A stretch of 64,000 nucleotides of DNA, taken from the NCBI RefSeq assembly GCF_964036635.1, contig NZ_OZ038524.1, positions 2,237,001 to 2,301,000 of the forward strand, in the 5' to 3' direction. Shown piece after piece: positions 35,420 to 42,376 of the stretch. The position numbers were made by a program, and so were the translations under genes. Under the pieces are notes generated by a model that ran no database searches, had not been told where the DNA came from, and was given only the letters and a program-made list of their open reading frames with translations. The DNA is from Tenacibaculum dicentrarchi. Its GTDB lineage: Bacteria > Bacteroidota > Bacteroidia > Flavobacteriales > Flavobacteriaceae. Positions within the stretch are counted from its first letter, which is position 1. Each line of letters starts with the position of its first letter.

Positions 35420-36568
35420 ATGATTTTTTTTAAAAACACCTATTGGGCAAAACGAATTAGCGTTTTTATATCTTTATTAATTGTCTCTTTTATCCTATGG
35501 AATACCTACATTTTTTTCCAAAAATTTAAAGAAGAAGAACGTGGTAAAATTGAAATATTTGCGGCTGCTTTTAAAGAACTAACAGCAAATCCTGATTTAA
35601 ACGAAAACACCAATTTAATTAATAAAATATACCAAACTATTGATGATATTCCTACTATTTTGGTCAATAAAAATGGTGATATTGATTTGTATCGAAATTT
35701 AGATACACTAAAATCTAAAAAACCCGAATATCTAAAAGCTCAATTAGCAATTATGAAAGGACAAAACTCCCCTATTATGATTGAATATTTTGGAATTACA
35801 CAATATCTTTATTATCGAAATTCAGATTTATTATACAAACTAAAATACTATCCTTTAGCCTTATTATTAATTTTAGGATTATTTTTAACCATTGTATTTA
35901 TGGTTTATAAATCTAGTAAAGTTGCCGAACAAAATAAACTTTGGACAGGTATGGCAAAGGAAACTGCACATCAAATAGGTACGCCTTTATCTTCATTATT
36001 AGGTTGGATAGCTATTTTAAGGTCTGAAAATGTTAATGAAGAATATATTGTTGAAATTGAAAAAGATGTTGACCGATTAAATACGATTGCAAATCGTTTT
36101 TCTAAAATTGGTTCTTTACCTAAATTAAAAAAATACAATATTGTTTCAGAAACAGAAAAAGCCTTTAATTACTTAAAATCAAGAAGTTCTAAACAAATTA
36201 ATTTTTCTTTTTCTTCGGATAAAAAAGAACTTTTCGCACAATTAAATATAGAATTATATGGTTGGGTTATAGAAAACTTAATTAAAAATGCTATTGATGC
36301 TATGCAAGGAAAAGGTAGTATATCTTTAAAAATTAAAGACACTCCTAAATATATAAAAATTACAGTTACAGATTCTGGTAAAGGAATTCAAAAATCAGAA
36401 TTTAAACAAATATTCACCCCAGGTTTTACAACAAAAAAACGTGGTTGGGGCTTAGGTTTATCGCTCTCAAAACGTATTATTGAAGATTATCACAAAGGGA
36501 GAATAGCTGTTCAAAATTCAGAAATAAATAAAGGTACAACCTTTAAAATTTCATTAATTAAGGTTTAA
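35420..36568 (+). CDS. Membrane sensor histidine kinase (orphan)
   Basis: 382 residues. A membrane helix near 12-32, a short periplasmic sensor (about 33-140), a second helix (about 143-163), then HisKA with the phospho-accepting H184 in KETAHQIGTPLSSLLGW. The HATPase domain has N-box NLIKNAIDAM, G1 DSGKGI and G2 GWGLGLSLSKRI. There is no HAMP domain between the second helix and HisKA. No response regulator gene is adjacent, so the partner is elsewhere. It is divergent from the flavin reductase gene and convergent with the HIT gene. Confidence 0.92.
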   Translation: MIFFKNTYWAKRISVFISLLIVSFILWNTYIFFQKFKEEERGKIEIFAAAFKELTANPDLNENTNLINKIYQTIDDIPTILVNKNGDIDLYRNLDTLKSKKPEYLKAQLAIMKGQNSPIMIEYFGITQYLYYRNSDLLYKLKYYPLALLLILGLFLTIVFMVYKSSKVAEQNKLWTGMAKETAHQIGTPLSSLLGWIAILRSENVNEEYIVEIEKDVDRLNTIANRFSKIGSLPKLKKYNIVSETEKAFNYLKSRSSKQINFSFSSDKKELFAQLNIELYGWVIENLIKNAIDAMQGKGSISLKIKDTPKYIKITVTDSGKGIQKSEFKQIFTPGFTTKKRGWGLGLSLSKRIIEDYHKGRIAVQNSEINKGTTFKISLIKV

Positions 36569-36582
36569 TAATCCTTTATTTT

Positions 36583-36975
36583 TTACTCAAAATTACTAGC
36601 GATACTTTCAGATAATGCTAAAAATTCTTGTTCAGATAATTTTACTTTTTCAATAAATTGAATATCTGACATAGCATTTAAAGGAATTAAATGTACATGA
36701 ACATGTGGTACTTCTAAACCAATTACACTCATTCCTACACGTTTACAAGGAATCGATTTTTCAATCGCTTTTGCTACACGGTAAGAGAAATCCATTAAAT
36801 TAGTATATTCTTCTTTCGATAAATCAAAAAGCTTGTTTTCTTCTTTTTTAGGTACAACTAAAGTGTGTCCTTTTGCATTCGGATTGATATCTAAAAAAGC
36901 AATAAAATTTTCATCCTCTGCAATTTTATATGAAGGAATTTCTCCTGAAATTATTTTGGTAAAAATACTTGCCAT
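36583..36975 (-). CDS. HIT-family nucleotide hydrolase
   Basis: 130 residues. IFTKIISGEIPSYKIAEDEN opens the HIT fold, and HVHVHLIP is the histidine-triad motif with the active-site His. HINT-type enzymes hydrolyse adenosine phosphoramidates. It lies 92 nt downstream of greA on the same strand, separated by a terminator, in a conserved housekeeping neighbourhood. Confidence 0.93.
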   Translation of the reverse strand: MASIFTKIISGEIPSYKIAEDENFIAFLDINPNAKGHTLVVPKKEENKLFDLSKEEYTNLMDFSYRVAKAIEKSIPCKRVGMSVIGLEVPHVHVHLIPLNAMSDIQFIEKVKLSEQEFLALSESIASNFE

Positions 36976-37011
36976 CTGTTATATTATTTTAATGTTTAGT
37001 GTTTTGTAAAA

Positions 37012-37041
37012 ATAAAAAAAGCATTGCAGATGCAATACTTT
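37012..37041 (-). terminator. Terminator of greA
   Basis: GCATTGCA / TGCAATAC hairpin; the plus-strand A run at 37014-37020 gives the minus-strand T run. Confidence 0.75.
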
Positions 37042-37067
37042 TATTAAAAAATATTATGTATGTATTA

Positions 37068-37541
37068 TTATCTAGAAATTTCCATAATCTCAAATTTCAT
37101 AATACCACTAGGTACTTTAATTTCGGCAATATCGCCTAATTTTTTCCCTAACAATCCTTTTCCTATAGGTGAATTTACTGATAATTTACCTTTCTTAATA
37201 TCAGTTTCAGAATCTGCAACTAAAGTGTATGTAAACTCCATACCGTTAGTTGTATTTTTTAATTTTACGATAGAATGAATCAATATTTTAGATAAATCTA
37301 ACTGACTCTCATCAATAATACGAGCATTCGCAACTACATTTTTAAGCTTCGCAATTTTAGTTTCTAATAAAGACTGCTCTTCTTTTGCAGCATGATACTC
37401 TGCATTTTCACTTAAATCTCCTTTATCTATGGCATCACCAATTTCTTGAGAAACTCTTGGTCTTTCAACATGCTCTAGTTGTGATAACTCGTCTTTTAAT
37501 TTTTTTAATCCTTCTGCACTATAATATGATACTTCACTCAT
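37068..37541 (-). CDS. greA: Transcription elongation factor GreA
   Basis: 157 residues from the ATG at 37541 (MSEVSYYSAEGLKKLKDEL); an upstream TTG that lengthens the frame lies above the promoter and inside a leader hairpin, so it is rejected. The N-terminal antiparallel coiled coil with the acidic tip (GDLSENAEYHAAKEEQ) and the C-terminal FKBP-like domain (NSPIGKGLLGKKLGD) are complete. It rescues backtracked RNA polymerase by stimulating transcript cleavage. The 5' leader contains a conspicuous hairpin. Confidence 0.96.
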   Translation of the reverse strand: MSEVSYYSAEGLKKLKDELSQLEHVERPRVSQEIGDAIDKGDLSENAEYHAAKEEQSLLETKIAKLKNVVANARIIDESQLDLSKILIHSIVKLKNTTNGMEFTYTLVADSETDIKKGKLSVNSPIGKGLLGKKLGDIAEIKVPSGIMKFEIMEISR

Positions 37542-37556
37542 AATTTTTAATTTAAA

Positions 37557-37582
37557 AATCTCATACCGATAGGAATGAGATT
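37557..37582 (-). promoter_or_regulatory. Hairpin in the greA 5' leader
   Basis: AATCTCAT / ATGAGATT stem (8 bp); the 10-nt loop can close further by CC/GG pairs around GATA. On the minus strand it is followed by a short T run, 15 nt before the greA ATG, suggesting attenuation or a leader RNA. Confidence 0.55.
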
Positions 37583-37588
37583 GCTTTA

Positions 37589-37596
37589 CAAATATA
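37589..37596 (-). promoter_or_regulatory. Bacteroidetes -7 promoter element of greA
   Basis: TATATTTG on the minus strand, 47 nt before the greA ATG. Confidence 0.65.
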
Positions 37597-37647
37597 CAAA
37601 ATATTTGTAAATTCGTAACTTTCCTTAATAAACTCAATTTTTAAATA

Positions 37648-38058
37648 ATGAAAAAAATATTTTACCTTTTTATTTTAATAATTACCATCAGCTGTTCTGA
37701 TAATGTACCTGTTAATAATTGTTTTACAAGTATAGAAATGAATACAATTATCGATTTAACATTACCAGAATTTCAAGGATTATTAGTTCCTAATGGTAGC
37801 TCTCAAAATAAAATTCAAGGTCGTAATATTTTTATTTTTAGAACAGGAACTAACGGTTATAAAGCTTTTGACCAACAATGTCCTGAAAATAATTGTGCTG
37901 ATTTAATGTCTTTTGATGGAGTTCATATTAAATGTCCTTGTGATAATAAAAAATACAATTATTTAACTAACGGAGCACCTATTGATAACCAAGGATGTAG
38001 TGCTTTAATGTATTTTGTAACACCTATTAATAGCTCACAATTAAGATTATCTCGTTAA
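37648..38058 (+). CDS. Rieske-like lipoprotein lacking the iron-sulfur histidines
   Basis: 136 residues with a lipoprotein signal (ITISCSDN). The fold-level pattern of a Rieske ferredoxin can be traced: FDQQCPENNC, then IKCPCDNKKYNYLTNGAPID, then a final beta part. But the CxH...CxxH ligand pairs are replaced by CPENNC and CPC, so the two histidines are absent and five cysteines remain. A [2Fe-2S] Rieske centre is therefore unlikely. The protein may bind another metal or keep only the fold. It is divergent from greA and upstream of purK. Confidence 0.75.
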   Translation: MKKIFYLFILIITISCSDNVPVNNCFTSIEMNTIIDLTLPEFQGLLVPNGSSQNKIQGRNIFIFRTGTNGYKAFDQQCPENNCADLMSFDGVHIKCPCDNKKYNYLTNGAPIDNQGCSALMYFVTPINSSQLRLSR

Positions 38059-38085
38059 TTTTATTTATACTAGACTTAAGATTCT

Positions 38086-38093
38086 TATTTTTG
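38086..38093 (+). promoter_or_regulatory. Bacteroidetes -7 promoter element of purK
   Basis: TATTTTTG, 31 nt before the TTG start of purK. Confidence 0.5.
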
Positions 38094-38124
38094 CGGTAAC
38101 AACAACATATTAAAATATTTATCC

Positions 38125-39282
38125 TTGAAAAATTATTTTTCTTCAGACTTTAAACTGGGTGTTCTCGGTGGCGGTCAATTAGGTAGAATGCTACTTACCG
38201 AAACACAAAAATTTGATATTTACACCGTTATTTTAGGTGATAACAACGAAGCGCCTTGTGCACAAATTTGTAATGAATTTCATCAAGGTGACTTATTTGA
38301 TTTTGATACCGTTTACAATTTCGGTAAAAAAGTAGATGTATTAACTATTGAAATAGAAAATGTTAATATTGATGCACTTGATAAGTTAGAAGCTGAAGGT
38401 TTAACTATTTTTCCAAAACCTGCTAACTTAAGAATTATTCAAAATAAAGCACGTCAGAAAACTTTTTATAAAGAAAACCAAATTCCTACGGCTGATTTTT
38501 CTCGTTTTGCTTTTGTTGATGAATTAAAAAAAGCATACGAAAACAAACTTATTGAATTTCCTTTTGTTTGGAAAGCAGCACAATTTGGTTATGATGGTAC
38601 AGGTGTAAAAGTTGTTCGTAATTCTGATGATTTACAATCTTTACCTGAAGGTGAATGTATTGCTGAAAAATTAGTCCCTTTTAAAAACGAATTAGCTGTT
38701 ATAGTTGCTAGAAATTCTGATGGCGATATCAAAACATATCCTGTCGTTGAAATGGAATTTCATCCAGAAGCAAATCAGGTTGAATATGTTATTTGTCCTG
38801 CTAGAATAGATGAATCAGTAGCTAAAAAAGCACAAGAAGTTGCTTTAAAAGTTGCTAAAACTTTAGACTTCGTCGGATTATTAGCTGTTGAAATGTTTCA
38901 AACTTCAACTGATGAAATTTTAGTAAATGAAGTAGCTCCACGTACTCATAATTCTGGACATTATTCAATTGAAGCAAGTTATACCAATCAATTTGAACAA
39001 CATTTACGTAGTATTTTAAACCTTCCTTTAGGAAATACCGATAGTAAAGTTGCCGGAATTATGGTAAATTTAGTTGGTGAAGAAGGATATACAGGTGATG
39101 TTGTGTATGAAAACATGAGTACAATTTTAAAAATTGATGGTGTTACTCCACATATTTACGGAAAAAAGACTACAAAACCTTTCCGAAAAATGGGACACGT
39201 AACAATTGTTAATGAAGATATTGATATCGCAAGACAAGTTGCACAACAAGTAAAAGAAACAATTAGAGTTATTAGTAAATAA
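38125..39282 (+). CDS. purK: N5-carboxyaminoimidazole ribonucleotide synthase
   Basis: 385 residues beginning at TTG (38125); KNYFSSDFKLGVLGGGQLGRML follows at once, so no better start exists. ATP-grasp enzyme: GGGQLGRM (nucleotide-binding N-domain), FVWKAAQFGYDGTGVKV and NEVAPRTHNSGHYSIEA (metal site). It carboxylates AIR with ATP and bicarbonate in purine synthesis, upstream of PurE. purK and purE are here separated by two unrelated genes in the same direction (21-nt gap to the first). Confidence 0.96.
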   Translation: MKNYFSSDFKLGVLGGGQLGRMLLTETQKFDIYTVILGDNNEAPCAQICNEFHQGDLFDFDTVYNFGKKVDVLTIEIENVNIDALDKLEAEGLTIFPKPANLRIIQNKARQKTFYKENQIPTADFSRFAFVDELKKAYENKLIEFPFVWKAAQFGYDGTGVKVVRNSDDLQSLPEGECIAEKLVPFKNELAVIVARNSDGDIKTYPVVEMEFHPEANQVEYVICPARIDESVAKKAQEVALKVAKTLDFVGLLAVEMFQTSTDEILVNEVAPRTHNSGHYSIEASYTNQFEQHLRSILNLPLGNTDSKVAGIMVNLVGEEGYTGDVVYENMSTILKIDGVTPHIYGKKTTKPFRKMGHVTIVNEDIDIARQVAQQVKETIRVISK

Positions 39283-39303
39283 TATTTTTATTCAACTCCA
39301 AAA

Positions 39304-40578
39304 ATGAAGATTTCAAAATTAAAAATAGCACAGTATAAACACCTAGAAAATCTAGATTTTGATTTTACCTATCAAAGTGGAGAACGAAAAGGTGAGCCTT
39401 TAGATAAAATTTGTTTTATTGGGCAAAGTGCTACTGGAAAAACTAATTTACTGGAGTTGTTATTTTCGAAAATAGAACAAGCTTTAAATCAAGAGGTAAT
39501 TGATGAAACTCTTTATTCTATAAATAATTTTACAAAACAATTAAAAGGTGAATTGATTATAAATTTCAAAAATGATATTTATAAAATTAAAAATGAAGTA
39601 ACTACTTATAAAGAGCTTGAATATAAACAGATGATGGGAAATGGAGGTGGAATGGTAGGTCATTTAATTCCTTATAGCCATAAATCAAATCTCTTATTTT
39701 TCAAAGCAAATATTATTTCAGATGAAAATATTGAAGTATTTACAGAAAACCCTATAAATTTAATTGAAAAATATCCTAGTATAACCAATGATGATGCCGA
39801 TAAATTAATTCACATTTTTGATAATAAGGTTTCAAAAGAAATATTGTTATCACTTATAAAAGACATTCTTGAGTACAGGAAAAAGTTTACTCAAAAAATG
39901 TCGGAACTGATTCATAAAGGTTTATTAAATGACCAAAAAAAATTAAGTATTGAGTTTTCAAAATGGCAAAAAGAAAACCCTAATAAATTAATGGAATTTG
40001 CTGATAAATTTAATCCGTTATTAGAAAAATTAAATTTAGAAGTTGACTTAGTTAATACCGAATATTCCATTCCTATCATCAATAAAAGAAATGAAGAAAT
40101 AATTCCGATACAACACACAAGTACTGGAACTAAAGGATTATTACTTTCTTTTTTGCCGTTATTCAAATTAAATACCAAAGATGCAATTATATTAATGGAT
40201 GAACCTGAGCGTTCTTTATATCCTGATATGCAAATGTCTTTGATGGAAAATTATCAAAACCTTGCTCCAGATGCGCAGTTTATTGTAGCCACACATTCTC
40301 CTTTTATTGCTGCTTCTTTTGAACCTGAAGAACGCTTTATTTTATATTTTGATACCGATGGAAAAGTTGCTGTTAAAAGAGGAAGTTCTCCTATTGGCGA
40401 TGACCCAAACGATATGTTAAAAAATGATTTTGGAATTAATTATTACAATAAACACGGGCAAAATGCTTACAAAAAATACCTGAATTTAAAACAGGCTATT
40501 CCAAAGGAAAAAGATACTGAAAAGAAGAAAAAGATGCTTTTTGAATTTATGAAACTAGGAGATACTTATAATTTTTAG
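39304..40578 (+). CDS. AAA/ABC-type ATPase, PtuA-like (putative Septu-type defence)
   Basis: 424 residues, no signal peptide. SMC/OLD-type ABC ATPase: Walker A GQSATGKT (40-47), ABC signature-like STGTKGLLLS before Walker B AIILMDEP (294-301), and H-loop ATHSP (His331). The region between holds long helices (coiled-coil arm). A short C-terminal helical tail follows. It has no TOPRIM domain, so it is not an OLD nuclease. It lies 2 nt upstream of an HNH-type gene, the pairing of PtuA with PtuB in Septu-type anti-phage systems. Both sit between purK and purE. The defence role is inferred from family and pairing. Confidence 0.78.
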   Translation: MKISKLKIAQYKHLENLDFDFTYQSGERKGEPLDKICFIGQSATGKTNLLELLFSKIEQALNQEVIDETLYSINNFTKQLKGELIINFKNDIYKIKNEVTTYKELEYKQMMGNGGGMVGHLIPYSHKSNLLFFKANIISDENIEVFTENPINLIEKYPSITNDDADKLIHIFDNKVSKEILLSLIKDILEYRKKFTQKMSELIHKGLLNDQKKLSIEFSKWQKENPNKLMEFADKFNPLLEKLNLEVDLVNTEYSIPIINKRNEEIIPIQHTSTGTKGLLLSFLPLFKLNTKDAIILMDEPERSLYPDMQMSLMENYQNLAPDAQFIVATHSPFIAASFEPEERFILYFDTDGKVAVKRGSSPIGDDPNDMLKNDFGINYYNKHGQNAYKKYLNLKQAIPKEKDTEKKKKMLFEFMKLGDTYNF

Positions 40579-40580
40579 GT

Positions 40581-41177
40581 ATGAAAAGAAGCATAAAAAA
40601 AGAGGATTCTAAAATTCTAAAAGAAAACTTAAATTATATTGTTGGAAATTCTGCAAATAATAAAAAAATTTCTAATATTTTATACAAAGAGCAAAAAGGA
40701 TTTTGTGCTTATACAGAAAAATATATTGGCAGAACAGATGCGAAAGATATCGAGCATTTTAACCCAACATTAAAAGGAAAAGAAGCTGATTCTTATCAAA
40801 ATTGGTTTTTAGTAAAACATCAATGGAATAAAGAAAAATCTTCTAAATGGGAGAAATTTCAACCTATTTTACATCCAACAGATGCCACTTTTGAAGATAG
40901 AATTTTATACCAAGATGGTCATTATTTTTTAGCAGATGCAAACGATATTGAAGCTAAAAATCTTATTGATTTACTTCAATTAGATGACCTTCTTTTAGCA
41001 GAGGAAAGAAAAAAATATATAAAGAGAAAAGAAGTATATATTAAACTTTCTGGTAAATCTGCAACTATTTTCTTTGAAACATTAATTAATGACGATATTA
41101 ATGCTGTTAATTATTTAAGAGCTATCAACGAAGAATTTAATATCAATATTTGGGAATTACTTCCTGAAATTCAATAA
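40581..41177 (+). CDS. HNH-like nuclease, PtuB-like (zinc ligands altered)
   Basis: 198 residues. The N-terminal part follows the retron-associated/PtuB HNH pattern: KGFCAYTEKYI, then DIEHFNPTLKG with the catalytic His59, then YQNWFLVKHQWNKEKS supplying Asn74 and Asn83. The usual zinc-binding CxxC pairs are changed: C42 pairs with T45, and the second pair is H80 with W82. The rest is helical and uncharacterised. It starts 2 nt after the ATPase stop and ends 25 nt before purE, so all are probably one transcript. Likely the effector of the pair, by inference. Confidence 0.75.
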   Translation: MKRSIKKEDSKILKENLNYIVGNSANNKKISNILYKEQKGFCAYTEKYIGRTDAKDIEHFNPTLKGKEADSYQNWFLVKHQWNKEKSSKWEKFQPILHPTDATFEDRILYQDGHYFLADANDIEAKNLIDLLQLDDLLLAEERKKYIKRKEVYIKLSGKSATIFFETLINDDINAVNYLRAINEEFNINIWELLPEIQ

Positions 41178-41202
41178 AAAAACAACACAAAAACATAAAA
41201 TT

Positions 41203-41682
41203 ATGGTAGGTATTATAATGGGAAGCGATTCAGATCTTCCAATCATGCAAGAAGCAATCGATATTTTAGAAAGCTTTGATATCAAAATAGAAGTAGATAT
41301 TGTTTCTGCTCACAGAACTCCTGAAAAATTAGTTGATTATTCTAAAAATGCCCACAAACGTGGAATTCAAGTAATTATTGCAGGTGCAGGTGGAGCGGCT
41401 CATTTACCAGGAATGGTAGCATCTATGAGTCCGTTACCAATTATTGGAGTTCCTGTAAAAAGCAGAAATTCTATTGATGGATGGGATTCTGTTTTATCAA
41501 TATTACAAATGCCAGGAGGCGTACCAGTTGCAACTGTTGCTTTAGATGGTGCTAAAAATGCAGGTATTTTAGCAGCTCAAATTATTGGTGCTTCGGATGC
41601 TACAATTTTAGATAAAATTATCGCTTATAAAGAAGAATTAAAACTAAAGGTTGAAAAAGCGTCTGAAAGAGTACGTAAATAA
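41203..41682 (+). CDS. purE: N5-carboxyaminoimidazole ribonucleotide mutase
   Basis: 159 residues. GIIMGSDSDLPIMQEA, SAHRTPEKLVDY and AGAGGAAHLPGMVASMSPLP are the substrate-binding signatures of class I PurE. It moves the carboxyl group of N5-CAIR to form CAIR. Last gene of the purK operon, followed by a strong terminator. Confidence 0.97.
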   Translation: MVGIIMGSDSDLPIMQEAIDILESFDIKIEVDIVSAHRTPEKLVDYSKNAHKRGIQVIIAGAGGAAHLPGMVASMSPLPIIGVPVKSRNSIDGWDSVLSILQMPGGVPVATVALDGAKNAGILAAQIIGASDATILDKIIAYKEELKLKVEKASERVRK

Positions 41683-41704
41683 AAAGTAAATCTTTATAAA
41701 TATC

Positions 41705-41740
41705 AAACCTCATCAATTTTAAAAATTGGTGAGGTTTTTT
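41705..41740. terminator. Terminator between purE and yoeB
   Basis: AACCTCATCAATTTT / AAAATTGGTGAGGTT hairpin followed by six T; it lies directly before the convergent toxin stop codon. Confidence 0.85.
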
Positions 41741-41742
41741 AC

Positions 41743-42000
41743 TTAGCGGTAATGATAACGACAAGCTGCTATTAATAGTTGTTCATTTTCGTATTTATAA
41801 ACCAATCGATGTTCTGATGTTATACGCCTTGACCAGTAACCTTGTAAATCACCTTTTAAAGCTTCAGGTTTTCCGATACCTTCAAAAGGTGTTCGCATAC
41901 AGTTTTTAATAAGTTCATTAATTCGCTTTACTATTTTCTTATCGACTTTCTGCCAAAATAAATAATCTTCCCAAGAAGAAGTAGACCACGTTAATTTCAT
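41743..42000 (-). CDS. yoeB: YoeB-type ribosome-dependent mRNA interferase toxin
   Basis: 85 residues, the YoeB length. SWEDYLFWQKVDKKIVKRIN, IGKPEALKGDLQGYWSRRIT and SEHRLVYKYE are the family blocks, and the C-terminal CRYHYR supplies the catalytic His/Tyr end. YoeB cleaves mRNA at the ribosomal A site. It directly follows the antitoxin gene with no gap and is convergent with purE. Confidence 0.94.
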   Translation of the reverse strand: MKLTWSTSSWEDYLFWQKVDKKIVKRINELIKNCMRTPFEGIGKPEALKGDLQGYWSRRITSEHRLVYKYENEQLLIAACRYHYR

Positions 42001-42249
42001 CTACTCGATTAAGTTTTTTTGAACACCTTTGTATTGCTCAAGTTCTTTGATAGAATTTAACAAAATATCTCTGTTTTTTCCTGTTAACAAATAGGTCGTT
42101 TCCTTTAATGAGTTATATTCATCCAATGATATTAAAACTAAATCTTTACCGTTTTTACGCTTGATAATGATATCACTTACATCATTGACTACTTTATCAA
42201 ACCAAAATTTTAAATTTGAACGAAAGTCTGTATAATTTACTATTTCCAT
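42001..42249 (-). CDS. yefM: YefM/Phd-type antitoxin
   Basis: 82 residues from the ATG at 42249 (MEIVNYTDFRSNLKFWFDKV). A TTG further up lies inside the promoter and is rejected. The N-terminal Phd/YefM DNA-binding fold includes IIIKRKNGKDLVLISLDEYNSL; the C-terminal part wraps the toxin. It neutralises YoeB and normally represses its own promoter with it. The promoter here carries GTAC-core inverted repeats. Confidence 0.92.
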   Translation of the reverse strand: MEIVNYTDFRSNLKFWFDKVVNDVSDIIIKRKNGKDLVLISLDEYNSLKETTYLLTGKNRDILLNSIKELEQYKGVQKNLIE

Positions 42250-42250
42250 A

Positions 42251-42290
42251 GTACAAATATACAAAAAAGTACTTAAAAAGGTACTTTTTT
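42251..42290 (-). promoter_or_regulatory. yefM-yoeB promoter and GTAC-core operator
   Basis: A minus-strand TATATTTG element (42254-42261) ends 4 nt before the ATG. A perfect 10-bp inverted repeat AAAAAAGTAC / GTACTTTTTT with an 8-nt spacer (42263-42290) and a third GTAC (42251-42254) overlap it. E. coli YefM-YoeB recognises palindromes with a TGTACA core, so these are likely autoregulation sites. Confidence 0.68.
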
Positions 42291-42376
42291 AAAAAACTTA
42301 CGCAACAATACATTATTTACTACAAGTAAATTTCATTATTTTTACTTTTTTATTCATTTTAAAACGCACTTATTTA

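Noticed and set aside
37542..37637. A 32-residue N-terminal extension of GreA
   Set aside because: It starts at TTG and runs through the promoter element and leader hairpin; GreA is complete without it.
39304..41177. A retron, because retron loci can carry similar ATPase and HNH proteins
   Set aside because: No reverse transcriptase or msr/msd-like structure is present between purK and purE.
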